From the IMG/VR virus record IMGVR_UViG_3300027797_001672, positions 1 through 43,115 of that record: a stretch of DNA of 43,115 nucleotides; one strand, given 5' to 3'. Positions 1 to 6,567 of the stretch are shown here, piece by piece. How positions within the stretch are numbered: the stretch's first letter is position 1; every line of letters begins with the position of its first letter. Made by a program: the position numbers and the translations under genes. The DNA is from a virus. The notes beneath the pieces are model-generated. The model did not search any database and was not told the DNA's origin. It worked only from the letters and a program-made list of their open reading frames with translations.

Positions 1-235
1 CTGGATCTGGAGTCGTTGTTGTAACGGGTGTTGGGCTCGGCTCTGGTGTAGGGGTTGGTGTAGGTGTGGGCGCAGGTGTAGGTGAAGGTTCTGGTGTTGG
101 TGTGGGAGTTGGTGTAGGTGTAGGTTCTGGTGTTGGCGTTGGTGTTGGCGTTGGTGTTGGTGTAGGTTCTGGTGTTGGCGTTGGCGTTGGTGTAGGTTCT
201 GGTGTTGGCGTTGGTGTTGGCGTTGGTGCTACATA
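1..235 (-). repeat. Tandem repeat coding the Pro-Thr-(Glu) linker
   Basis: Short imperfect repeats of GGTGTTGGCGTT type on the plus strand, read on the minus strand as CCA-ACA/ACG-CCA with periodic CCA-GAA-CCT (Pro-Glu-Pro). It codes an extended, probably disordered linker of roughly 75 residues within the window. Repeats of this type change length easily by slippage. The plus-strand reading gives a meaningless Val-Gly polymer. Confidence 0.85.
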
Positions 236-1093
236 TGTAGCACCAGTAACAACATTTGAATTTGCAGAGTAAAGGGCAAATGTGTCGTTATCTGATCTAA
301 TATGAAATGACCATACTGTTCCTGCGGGGCGAAGGCCGTCTAGCAAGGAGTGATCAATTGTAATTGTTGTGTTTAAAGAATTTGGTCCGCCAACATTTCC
401 AGTTGCGATTCCCCAGCCATTACACCCAGAGCAATTAAAACTTATAGCATATCTTTCTGGCTGTGTGTTGCCAGTATCGGGTGCTTCCCAAACCAAAACT
501 GTTGATGTCTCATTGCTAGATATAGTTAAATTTCTTGGGGCTCCAATGGTTTTAACAACTGTTGGTGTCACAGATAAAGAGGCATTAGTAAATATAGTTC
601 CGTAGCATCCAGCCCAGCCTAATCCGTCTGTTCCGCTTATTGTTATTGTTACATTTTCATTTGGAGATGTGGTAGTTAGCGAAAGGGTTTTATTAATACC
701 ACTGGTTGAATAGTTGCCTCCCGTTGAAATATTTTGATTAGAATCTTGAATCCTTATTGTAGACTGGGCTCCAGGAACATCTGATCTATTCCGAGCATTT
801 ACTGTAAAAACAACTGCAGATGGCTGAGATATTGTTACTACTTGAGTAACTGGCGTGTTAACATACGACATAACAAGTGCATCGTCATCCCAAGCGCCCA
901 TACTTGGACCACCATTGTCGCAGGAGGCATTATTGTTTGCTGAGCCAGTGATATTTGCTCCAGACCACCCGCCGCCAGTTGATGAAAAAGATCCGTTTAT
1001 TAGTGTGTCTGCAGCATTAGCTTGGGAGGGACCAGAAAAAAGCCAACCCACTGAGAGTAGGAAGGCTGTAAATATTCTTAACTTCTTAGTCAA
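1..1093 (-). CDS. Secreted beta-sandwich/Fn3 protein with Pro-Thr linker (partial, runs off left edge)
   Basis: Open for 364 codons from a TTG at 1093-1091 to the window edge, with no stop. The TTG is preceded by GGAGGT (1101-1106) at a 7-base spacing, an excellent ribosome binding site. The N-terminus is a classic signal peptide: MTKKLR, a hydrophobic core, then a probable cut after SQANA. Residues about 28-175 ([13 protein letters not shown] start, Thr/Ser-rich strands) look like a galactose-binding or carbohydrate-binding beta-sandwich. Residues about 178-285 ([15 protein letters not shown]) resemble an Fn3 domain. From about residue 288 comes a PTPTPEPT-type linker. Such linkers join domains in exported actinobacterial proteins. 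It is the last gene of the FmdB/dehydrogenase string but has its own -10 element. Role unknown; a secreted glycan-binding protein made in infected cells, or a decoration or adhesion protein, are possible. The C-terminal domain is outside the window. Confidence 0.85.
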   Translation of the reverse strand, partial: MTKKLRIFTAFLLSVGWLFSGPSQANAADTLINGSFSSTGGGWSGANITGSANNNASCDNGGPSMGAWDDDALVMSYVNTPVTQVVTISQPSAVVFTVNARNRSDVPGAQSTIRIQDSNQNISTGGNYSTSGINKTLSLTTTSPNENVTITISGTDGLGWAGCYGTIFTNASLSVTPTVVKTIGAPRNLTISSNETSTVLVWEAPDTGNTQPERYAISFNCSGCNGWGIATGNVGGPNSLNTTITIDHSLLDGLRPAGTVWSFHIRSDNDTFALYSANSNVVTGATYVAPTPTPTPTPEPTPTPTPTPEPTPTPTPTPTPTPEPTPTPTPTPTPEPSPTPAPTPTPTPTPEPSPTPVTTTTPDP

Positions 1094-1136
1094 CTAAGGG
1101 ACCTCCAGGTAATGCAATATTTTTGCTTACCTGTTA

Positions 1137-1142
1137 ATTATA
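1137..1142 (-). promoter_or_regulatory. Candidate -10 element for the secreted protein gene
   Basis: Minus-strand TATAAT lies between the stop of the FmdB-like gene (1161) and the GGAGGT/TTG start at 1093, giving a leader of about 37 bases. No good TTGACA-like -35 is visible at 16-18 bases, so this is only a moderate promoter call. Transcription could also read through from the upstream gene. Confidence 0.45.
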
Positions 1143-1160
1143 GCAGAATGTTAGTTTAAA

Positions 1161-1349
1161 CTACTTAGGATTATCGGTTTTATAAAAGCCATTACCCTTA
1201 AACTGTATGCCAAATGGCGTAAAGAATCTTATCATATTTGATTCGCATTCTACGCATGTGTATCCTGGATCATCATCTTTAATTGATCTATGCACTGACA
1301 TTGTTGCATGTGCATCGTCATATGAACATTTGTATTCGTATACTGGCAT
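1161..1349 (-). CDS. FmdB-like zinc ribbon protein
   Basis: 62 residues. The start MPVYEYKC and the C-terminal stretch FKGNGFYKTD are hallmarks of the FmdB family of small zinc ribbon proteins, annotated as putative regulators. The family normally has two CxxC knuckles. Here the second is intact (CVEC, about residues 32-35), but the first is reduced to one Cys (CSYDD), so zinc may be bound differently or not at all. The start overlaps the stop of the dehydrogenase gene in a TAATG junction, so the two are probably translationally coupled. Family function is poorly known; a role here is not inferable beyond that. Confidence 0.8.
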   Translation of the reverse strand: MPVYEYKCSYDDAHATMSVHRSIKDDDPGYTCVECESNMIRFFTPFGIQFKGNGFYKTDNPK

Positions 1350-1945
1350 TATTTTGCATTACTCGCTACGTGTGGTGTTAGTATGAGATTCGGACAATCC
1401 CATAAAGGGTGGTCTGCTGGAAGTGGGTCTGGATCAACCTGATCAATTGCAGCAAATATTCTATTTTTATGTAACTCTTCTACTAAGTCCATTGTATTTA
1501 CAATGGGACCCTTGCTCATATTTATAAACAGAGATCCATCTTTCATTCTTGAAAACACATCTTTATTAAACATGTTTCGAGTTGAATCATTTAGCTCTGC
1601 TAATACTATAATTATATCAAATCTTTCTAGCATTGGGAAGAACTTATCTATAATTAATGAGCCCTCGCTACCAGTTCTTGAAAAATTAGTTACTTGCGCT
1701 CTTGGGGCAAATGATTTAATTGCCTGAATTCTTTTGCCTATATGGCCATTACCTATTACAGCTATCATTTTGCCATCTAGGCTTTGTTGCTGGCTAAATA
1801 TCCATTTATGATTACGTTGATTTTCTAAATACATTGGTATACCTCTGTATGAAGCTATAGCAAGACCTATTGTGAACTCTGCTGTTAGCACCGCTGTGTC
1901 ATGATTTCTTCCATCAAGACCACGATCTTCGTTTATATATCCCAT
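1349..1945 (-). CDS. Shortened D-2-hydroxyacid dehydrogenase-like protein (NAD-binding domain)
   Basis: 198 residues, compared with about 310-330 in the family. It matches only the central part: TAEFTIGLAIA, the Rossmann glycine motif GNGHIGKR (about residues 65-72), LNDSTRNMFN, and the terminal LTPHVAS carrying the catalytic-position His. The N-terminal half of the substrate domain and the C-terminal tail are absent. Of the catalytic triad, Arg is replaced by Lys (INMSKGP in place of the usual NxARG) and Glu by Asp (DPDPLPADHPLW in place of xxEP). NAD binding is plausible, but ordinary dehydrogenase activity is doubtful. It shares TAATG junctions with both neighbours. It may be a repurposed host-derived gene; I see no second half nearby that a frameshift could restore. 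Confidence 0.8.
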   Translation of the reverse strand: MGYINEDRGLDGRNHDTAVLTAEFTIGLAIASYRGIPMYLENQRNHKWIFSQQQSLDGKMIAVIGNGHIGKRIQAIKSFAPRAQVTNFSRTGSEGSLIIDKFFPMLERFDIIIVLAELNDSTRNMFNKDVFSRMKDGSLFINMSKGPIVNTMDLVEELHKNRIFAAIDQVDPDPLPADHPLWDCPNLILTPHVASNAK

Positions 1946-2352
1946 TATTTTTTAGATTTAGCCCTAGCCTTAGCAAGAGCATCAAAATCTTTTACTTTAG
2001 TATCTCCTAGGTATCCCCAAGCATGCCCGTCCGTAATCATCTGCTCATTTATAGATATGGTTTGATCATCAATAAATAGCCATCCAAGTATTCTTCCATA
2101 CTTTTCTGAGGAGTCCATCTTTTCAGTTTTTATCTTTACATTTTTTGCATCTTTTAATTTAGACTTAAGGTATTCTTTTGCCTCAAGACCTAACTTTTTT
2201 TCTGCCAAGTCTTTTGTTCTTGACTCTGGCGTATCAATACCAGCAAGCCTGACTCTTGATGCAAATAATATATCAAAACCAAGGTCGATGAGGACATCAA
2301 TTGTGTCCCCATCAACTACGGCTTCTACCTTCTTAACGTAGTATTCGTACAT
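1945..2352 (-). CDS. Staphylococcal nuclease-like (SNase) endonuclease
   Basis: 135 residues covering a complete SNase-like OB-fold domain. Conserved blocks are AVVDGDTIDV (about residues 11-20), RLAGIDTPE (about 36-44, holding the first catalytic Arg and the Glu) and KYGRILGWLF (about 84-93, holding the second catalytic Arg), so the catalytic set appears intact. Family members cut DNA and RNA in a calcium-dependent way. No signal peptide is visible, so action in the infected cytoplasm is likely, for example on host nucleic acid. It lies between the endolysin and dehydrogenase genes with TAATG overlaps at both ends. The C-terminus is Lys/Ala-rich. Confidence 0.85.
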   Translation of the reverse strand: MYEYYVKKVEAVVDGDTIDVLIDLGFDILFASRVRLAGIDTPESRTKDLAEKKLGLEAKEYLKSKLKDAKNVKIKTEKMDSSEKYGRILGWLFIDDQTISINEQMITDGHAWGYLGDTKVKDFDALAKARAKSKK

Positions 2353-2927
2353 TACTTCTTCTTAACTACGGCTTTCTTTACTGGGGCTGCCGCTTTTTTA
2401 ACAACTGGCTTTCCAAATTTTGGTCTTCCAAATCCTACAATTCCTACGATCTGGCTTCTGCGAAGCTTTGATCCGTTCTTCTTTTTGTAAGCACGATTCT
2501 TAAGGCAACACTCTCCACCATTTCTTTGATCGCCCTTCTTATCTGAAGATGTATTTCCTTCTACAACATCTACTGTTCCGTCAGTATTGACTGCGACAAC
2601 AATTCCCACATGAGAAATTCTATCGACGCCATCTGATGGGAAATCAAAATAGGCAATATCTCCTACTTCTGGTGTTGCTACTTCTGCCATCTGCCATGTA
2701 CCTGCTTTAATAAATGCCTGTGCTCCCGCTGGTGTGTAAACCGTGTTAGGAATCTTTACGCCAGCCTGATCTGCCACCCACATACAGAAACTTCCGCACC
2801 ATGGTTGAAAGTTTGATTTTGTAAACTTACCATACTTTGTTTCATTTTCTTTTGGACCCTCGATAGTGCCAACTTCTGCTAGTGCTACCTCTACTAATCT
2901 TGCTGCCGTACCCTGTTCTGCTGCCAT
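2352..2927 (-). CDS. Endolysin, CHAP-domain peptidoglycan hydrolase
   Basis: 191 residues. A CHAP cysteine peptidase/amidase fold spans about residues 10-170: catalytic Cys in QPWCGSFC (about 41-48), His in SHVGIVV (about 105-111), and an acidic/Asn position in VVEGNTSS. CHAP enzymes cut peptidoglycan peptide or amide bonds. The last 30 residues are a Lys/Ala/Pro/Val tail (KPVVKK, KKAVVKKK), which may bind anionic cell wall or membrane instead of a folded wall-binding domain. No signal peptide is seen. The start has AGGAGAAG at good spacing and is the first gene after the tRNA cluster. No holin with clear membrane spans is adjacent. Confidence 0.85.
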   Translation of the reverse strand: MAAEQGTAARLVEVALAEVGTIEGPKENETKYGKFTKSNFQPWCGSFCMWVADQAGVKIPNTVYTPAGAQAFIKAGTWQMAEVATPEVGDIAYFDFPSDGVDRISHVGIVVAVNTDGTVDVVEGNTSSDKKGDQRNGGECCLKNRAYKKKNGSKLRRSQIVGIVGFGRPKFGKPVVKKAAAPVKKAVVKKK

Positions 2928-2978
2928 TTTACTTCTCCTATTGTATATTTGGTATTAAAGTATTAGTATACCATTTAG

Positions 2979-3051
2979 TGCCTCCAGTTGGTTTCGAACC
3001 AACGACCCGCAGATTAAAAGTCTGCTGCTCTACCAGCTGAGCTATAGAAGC
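2979..3051 (-). tRNA. tRNA-Lys (UUU)
   Basis: A 73-base cloverleaf: acceptor GCTTCTA pairs with TGGAGGC (two G-U pairs), the anticodon stem GCAGA/TCTGC closes a CTTTTAA loop, and the T-arm GTTGG/CCAAC holds TTCGAAA. The anticodon UUU reads AAA/AAG. CCA is not encoded. It is last in the four-tRNA cluster and 52 bases before the endolysin start. Confidence 0.93.
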
Positions 3052-3055
3052 TTTG

Positions 3056-3128
3056 TGCCCCCCACTGGATTCGAACCAGTGCTGTATGGATTTTAAGTCC
3101 ACTGCCTCTACCGCTGGGCTAGGGGGGC
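3056..3128 (-). tRNA. tRNA-Leu (UAA) with short variable region
   Basis: The acceptor GCCCCCC/GGGGGGC is perfectly paired, the anticodon stem GTGGA/TCCAT closes a CTTAAAA loop (anticodon UAA), and the T-arm ACTGG/CCAGT holds TTCGAAT. Only about five bases separate the anticodon stem from the T-stem, so the long variable arm expected of bacterial tRNA-Leu is missing. The D-stem is weak (about three pairs). CCA is not encoded. It may be charged unusually or misread; the UAA anticodon itself is clear. Confidence 0.85.
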
Positions 3129-3132
3129 GACG

Positions 3133-3205
3133 CCCCCTCGGCACGATTCGAACGTGCGACGCAGGCCTTAGAAGAGCCTCGCTCTATCCTCTGAGCTACG
3201 AAGGG
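3133..3205 (-). tRNA. tRNA-Arg (UCU)
   Basis: Acceptor CCCTTCG/CGAGGGG (one G-U), D-stem GCTC/GAGC, anticodon stem AGGCT/GGCCT around CTTCTAA (anticodon UCU, reads AGA/AGG), T-arm GCACG/CGTGC around TTCGAAT. The first pair is C-G rather than G-C. CCA is not encoded. Confidence 0.92.
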
Positions 3206-3209
3206 ATTG

Positions 3210-3283
3210 TGCGACAGGTAGGACTCGAACCTACGATTACCGAATTATGAGTTCGGGGCTTTAACCAACTAAGCTACTGTCGC
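3210..3283 (-). tRNA. tRNA with CAU anticodon (elongator Met or lysidine-type Ile)
   Basis: Acceptor GCGACAG/CTGTCGC is fully paired, anticodon stem CCGAA/TTCGG encloses CTCATAA, and the T-arm GTAGG/CCTAC encloses TTCGAGT. The G1-C72 pair argues against an initiator. Elongator tRNA-Met and tRNA-Ile2 (CAU modified to read AUA) share this loop, and I cannot separate them by eye. It is first in the cluster, about 10 bases after the -10 of the cluster promoter. Confidence 0.92.
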
Positions 3284-3293
3284 TAGTTTGTTA

Positions 3294-3321
3294 AGTATAT
3301 AATATAAATTAGATTTGTCAA
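3294..3321 (-). promoter_or_regulatory. Promoter for the tRNA-lysis unit
   Basis: Minus-strand TTGACA (3316-3321), a 16-base spacer, then TATACT (3294-3299). The -35 overlaps the stop codon of the oxygenase gene, and the first tRNA begins 11 bases after the -10. It probably drives the tRNAs and then the endolysin gene string. Confidence 0.75.
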
Positions 3322-3974
3322 TAGTTTTTTACTGCTGGGGTTCTGTCACCAGTTTGCAATCTATGGTTTATGTCATTAAAATCAAACATTGTAACTGCAG
3401 AATACTTTGTGCCAGAAATTACACTTTTTGCTTCATGAAGATACATAATATTAGATGGAAAAAATAATATATCACCAGCTTCTGGCCTATATGTATAGTT
3501 ATCAAAATATGGGAAGGATAACTCTCCGCCCTCAAAATCATCATTAAAATATACAACACAAGAAACTACAGAAGAGTAAGATGGTCCGTGGTCTACATGT
3601 GATTTAAAATAAGCACCAGGTTCATATTTTATAAAATTAATTGATTCCATATAGTTTAATGGCGGTGTATTTACAAACTGTTCCATGTATTCATTTAAAC
3701 ATGCTACTATTGCATCTTTTGTCTCTTGCCATACAATCTCTAAATCTTTTTTATCTTCAGACATTAGCTTAAAGCTTAATTTATTTACCTTATGGTCTAC
3801 ACAATTTCTAACGCTGTGATCTTTTTTTCGAAACGAAACGGCCACATCGTTCCATTTAAATATTTCAGTTGGGTTAACTGATAGCAACTCTTCAAGTCTT
3901 TTTGGTATATCTTTAGGGTTAGGCATGGCATTTTTATATATGCGGAGTCCTAAAAATGGTTCAAGTATTTCCAT
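3318..3974 (-). CDS. Fe(II)/2-oxoglutarate-dependent dioxygenase (prolyl 4-hydroxylase-like)
   Basis: 218 residues. The double-stranded beta-helix core lies at about residues 115-205. The iron triad is visible: HxD in FKSHVDHGPSY, and the distal His in MYLHEAKSV. The usual 2-oxoglutarate-binding Arg position is Lys (SGTKYSAVTMF). Strands VVYFNDDFEGGELSF and GDILFFPS are typical of the P4H-like group. Family members hydroxylate protein side chains or other substrates; the phage substrate is unknown. The start at 3974 has AAGGAAGG at good spacing and overlaps the end of the upstream small gene by 14 bases. It ends at the tRNA promoter. Confidence 0.85.
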   Translation of the reverse strand: MEILEPFLGLRIYKNAMPNPKDIPKRLEELLSVNPTEIFKWNDVAVSFRKKDHSVRNCVDHKVNKLSFKLMSEDKKDLEIVWQETKDAIVACLNEYMEQFVNTPPLNYMESINFIKYEPGAYFKSHVDHGPSYSSVVSCVVYFNDDFEGGELSFPYFDNYTYRPEAGDILFFPSNIMYLHEAKSVISGTKYSAVTMFDFNDINHRLQTGDRTPAVKNY

Positions 3975-4215
3975 TAATACCTTCCTTATTTGAATATTGA
4001 TTTTCTACAATTTGCTGTACGTACTCGGAGAAATGTTTTCTAATACTGCCCATGGGTCTTGATCCGAAAGTCTCCCACAGCCTGTTGTACTCTATTATAT
4101 TTTGTAGTGTTGTTGGGCATACGATTAGCCCATTGTATGTCTTCATTACGGTTGGCAAAGGCACATGCTTTGTGCAACACTTACACTGCCTTGCCATCTC
4201 TTGATATTCGCTCAT
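3961..4215 (-). CDS. Small Cys-rich protein downstream of terminase
   Basis: 84 residues, no family recognised. The N-terminal part CKCCTKHVPLP followed by GLIVCPTT offers Cys and His residues that could bind one zinc ion; the rest looks helical (NIIEYNRLWETFGSR, HFSEYVQQIVENQY). Its ATG overlaps the terminase stop (ATGA), so the two are probably co-translated. A DNA-binding or packaging accessory role is possible from position only. Confidence 0.75.
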   Translation of the reverse strand: MSEYQEMARQCKCCTKHVPLPTVMKTYNGLIVCPTTLQNIIEYNRLWETFGSRPMGSIRKHFSEYVQQIVENQYSNKEGINGNT

Positions 4216-6014
4216 AGTATTTGCATCCTGTCCATTGCTTCTCTCAAACCTTCAGGCATTCTTGGCGCCCTAATCATGTTATAAGATGTTGTGTCTGGGT
4301 CATCTTTGGCCCCAAAGTCATTATCATAGTTCATTGATTCGTATGTATGTATATTTATTTCTTGATTATTATCAAACCTTGTTCTACTAATTGAATTAAA
4401 TATTGCTCCACACGTGGCATCCGCTAAATCCTTAGAGCCTTTTCTTGGGTGATCTACCTTGTCTCGCATAATTCTAAGCTGACATAGCTCGTCTATCAGC
4501 AGAGGTATGTGTGGCCCAATAAGCCTTTCTTCCGCTACAATCATTGCCATGTCGTCATAGTGTTTTTTAGCGACAGATAGAATCTCTGTATTGATGCCAT
4601 ATTGTTTTAGTTGTTGCATCATATCATGAGAGTTCCATCTGTCAAAGGTACAAATTGCTATATTAAATCCTCTTGTTTTTAATGAAAGAATATAGTCTTT
4701 TACTTCTGTAAAGTCAACTGATTTATCTGGTGTTGGCGTCCAATATCTGACTGCGTCAACCTCTACAATGGGTGCAGGTTGCGAATAAGTGTCTGTCACC
4801 TTTACGTTAACCCATTTATTAACATGCGCCATTGTTACAGCACAATGGTCGTGCTTTTGCGCTAGGTCTACGTGTATATAATATTTTTTATCTGGGTCTG
4901 GGAGAAACCATTCTTCAAGCCTTCCAAAATTATCTACAGCTAATTGGCCTACATTAAATGCCTTCTCTACTTTTTCCCTTGACTTAAAAAATGCATCTAC
5001 TGCGTCAGGCGGCATGCAAGCAAATCTTGAAAGGGCATCAGTCGGATTTGTATAAAATGCTGTTTTAAAATCGTCAATTTTTCTTACTGGGTTTATCTCC
5101 CACGTAGGTCTTTTAATAGCATAAACTTTAGGGATCTTATAAGATATTATATGATCTTCTTCCCACTGTATTTCAAATTCATTTCCACTTGTTCCGTCTG
5201 GCATCTCTTCGTACATCTTAAATTTATGATCTCTGATTACAGTTTCTTTTTCTCCTACAACCGCATCATATCTTTGCTGTATGTAATCATTCTTAAATCT
5301 AGGGAATGAAAGAAGAATAACTTTGCCAAAGTCTGGAAAACGAGAGTCTACCGATGCCCTATACATATCATACACAGCACTACCTGTTTTTGCTTGATCG
5401 TGACCAGTTGTATTATCAATTGCAAAGCCAGAAATTTCATCCAGAATAACAACGATAACGTTATATCCTTCCCAAGCCTCTCTTTCTGAGTGGCCAGAGT
5501 GAACCGTTATAGCCTTGTTAAACTGGATTTCAGATGCTTTGGAATAGTACTTGCCAACAAACCATGGGGACTTGTCTATGCGACTCCTGAAGCCCTTAAA
5601 AAATACGTTAGTTGCTTGCTGGGAGTTGATTGCAATATTAATAATGTCAATAGAGTCACCAGGTGGCTTTCCGTAATATGTCGCTGGATCTTTTAAGCAT
5701 AATAGCAAGTAAACTATATACGCTACGGCAATTGTAGAGCAATAATCTTTTCCAGAACCTTTTCCCAATTGAGCTACAACTTCATTGGCAGTTTGTTTAA
5801 ATCTTATATGACCTTCATCTTCACCAAATAATTTTTTTAAAGTAGACTCTTTATATATCTGAGAACTTTTTTCAATTAATATGTATTGATATTCTGAAAG
5901 CGGTGGTAAACCTAGATACTTAGGGTCATTTACAAACGTACGAAGGTCTACTGGCTTTTCTTCAAACTCTTCGCCATCTAAAATGTCAATTAAATCTGAA
6001 AAATCAAACGACAT
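4212..6014 (-). CDS. terL: Terminase large subunit
   Basis: About 600 residues, the motor and nuclease that packages DNA into proheads. The N-terminal ATPase has a Walker A-like GKGSGKDY (about residues 85-92), and Walker B is VVILDEISGF (about 185-194). The C-terminal RNase H-like nuclease shows acidic residues in YIHVDLAQ, CTFDRWNS and SKDLADAT, the expected order. I chose ATG 6014 because GAGG lies six bases upstream; TTG 6026 and ATG 6020 are alternatives that would add two to four residues. It overlaps the small subunit by 11 bases and couples to the next gene by ATGA. Confidence 0.92.
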   Translation of the reverse strand: MSFDFSDLIDILDGEEFEEKPVDLRTFVNDPKYLGLPPLSEYQYILIEKSSQIYKESTLKKLFGEDEGHIRFKQTANEVVAQLGKGSGKDYCSTIAVAYIVYLLLCLKDPATYYGKPPGDSIDIINIAINSQQATNVFFKGFRSRIDKSPWFVGKYYSKASEIQFNKAITVHSGHSEREAWEGYNVIVVILDEISGFAIDNTTGHDQAKTGSAVYDMYRASVDSRFPDFGKVILLSFPRFKNDYIQQRYDAVVGEKETVIRDHKFKMYEEMPDGTSGNEFEIQWEEDHIISYKIPKVYAIKRPTWEINPVRKIDDFKTAFYTNPTDALSRFACMPPDAVDAFFKSREKVEKAFNVGQLAVDNFGRLEEWFLPDPDKKYYIHVDLAQKHDHCAVTMAHVNKWVNVKVTDTYSQPAPIVEVDAVRYWTPTPDKSVDFTEVKDYILSLKTRGFNIAICTFDRWNSHDMMQQLKQYGINTEILSVAKKHYDDMAMIVAEERLIGPHIPLLIDELCQLRIMRDKVDHPRKGSKDLADATCGAIFNSISRTRFDNNQEINIHTYESMNYDNDFGAKDDPDTTSYNMIRAPRMPEGLREAMDRMQIL

Positions 6015-6540
6015 CAGCATCCTCAATTATTACTGCTTCAACTATGCCAGTAATTTGAGAAAGTCTTTTTGCCACTTCCATTTTGCACTTAGGGCAAGAT
6101 GCGGTTGTTTCCTTTAATATTCCTACCAGAATTTCTTGCTTGCGTTCTGTTTCTGCAATTTGAGAAGCTATCTGAGTATTTTCTAAAACACCAACTGATT
6201 GAAGCATTGCTATTCTTTTAGTCTCTATGTCTGCTATCAGCTTTAGGGCAGCCGCCTTAACGCTAAGCTGGCCCTGCGTATCTGCGTCTTCCACAGTCTT
6301 CCAGGCCTCTTTAATAAGCATTGCGTAGTGTTGGTCTGCACCAGATATTGCTTCTCTGGCACGGTCACGAATGTTGCTGTCATTATGAACAACACCCTTC
6401 CACTCATCAATAAACTCTAAAACTTCTTTTCTGGAAAAGCCAGTTGATGTGGCTATCTGTGTTGCTGAATTACCTTTTAAAAGCTCTTCTACAACCTTGT
6501 TCATACGGTCAAAGTGAACCGCTGGCTCTATTTCATTCAT
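6004..6540 (-). CDS. terS: Probable terminase small subunit
   Basis: 178 residues directly upstream of and overlapping the large subunit. Residues about 21-45 form a helix-turn-helix (NSATQIATSTGFSRKEVLEF), the usual DNA-recognition part of small terminases. A long helical segment follows (about 60-135), suited to oligomerisation. A CPKCKM pair near residue 155 may bind metal. Assignment rests on context and architecture, not on a diagnostic motif. The ATG is preceded at exactly six bases by TATAAT, and no Shine-Dalgarno sequence is present, so the message may be leaderless. Confidence 0.7.
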   Translation of the reverse strand: MNEIEPAVHFDRMNKVVEELLKGNSATQIATSTGFSRKEVLEFIDEWKGVVHNDSNIRDRAREAISGADQHYAMLIKEAWKTVEDADTQGQLSVKAAALKLIADIETKRIAMLQSVGVLENTQIASQIAETERKQEILVGILKETTASCPKCKMEVAKRLSQITGIVEAVIIEDADVV

Positions 6541-6546
6541 AATTAA

Positions 6547-6552
6547 ATTATA
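6547..6552 (-). promoter_or_regulatory. -10 element for a leaderless terminase transcript
   Basis: Minus-strand TATAAT, then TTAATT, then the ATG of the small terminase gene. A -10 six bases before the ATG puts the transcript start at or next to the A of ATG, the arrangement of leaderless genes in Actinobacteria. No clear -35 is seen. No Shine-Dalgarno sequence exists in front of this ATG, which supports the reading. Confidence 0.55.
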
Positions 6553-6567
6553 CCATGTTTTAGTTGA

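Noticed and set aside
66-272. Plus-strand Val-Gly repeat ORF
   Set aside because: It is the antisense of the Pro-Thr linker; the minus strand has a signal peptide, folded domains and a ribosome binding site, so the plus reading is a shadow.
369-1097. Plus-strand ORFs of about 80 residues near the left end
   Set aside because: They lie opposite the secreted protein gene, have no ribosome binding sites and do not resemble folded proteins.
2938-3250. Short ORFs on both strands across the tRNA cluster
   Set aside because: The sequence is fully explained by four tRNA genes; such ORFs are a well-known artefact of translating tRNA genes.
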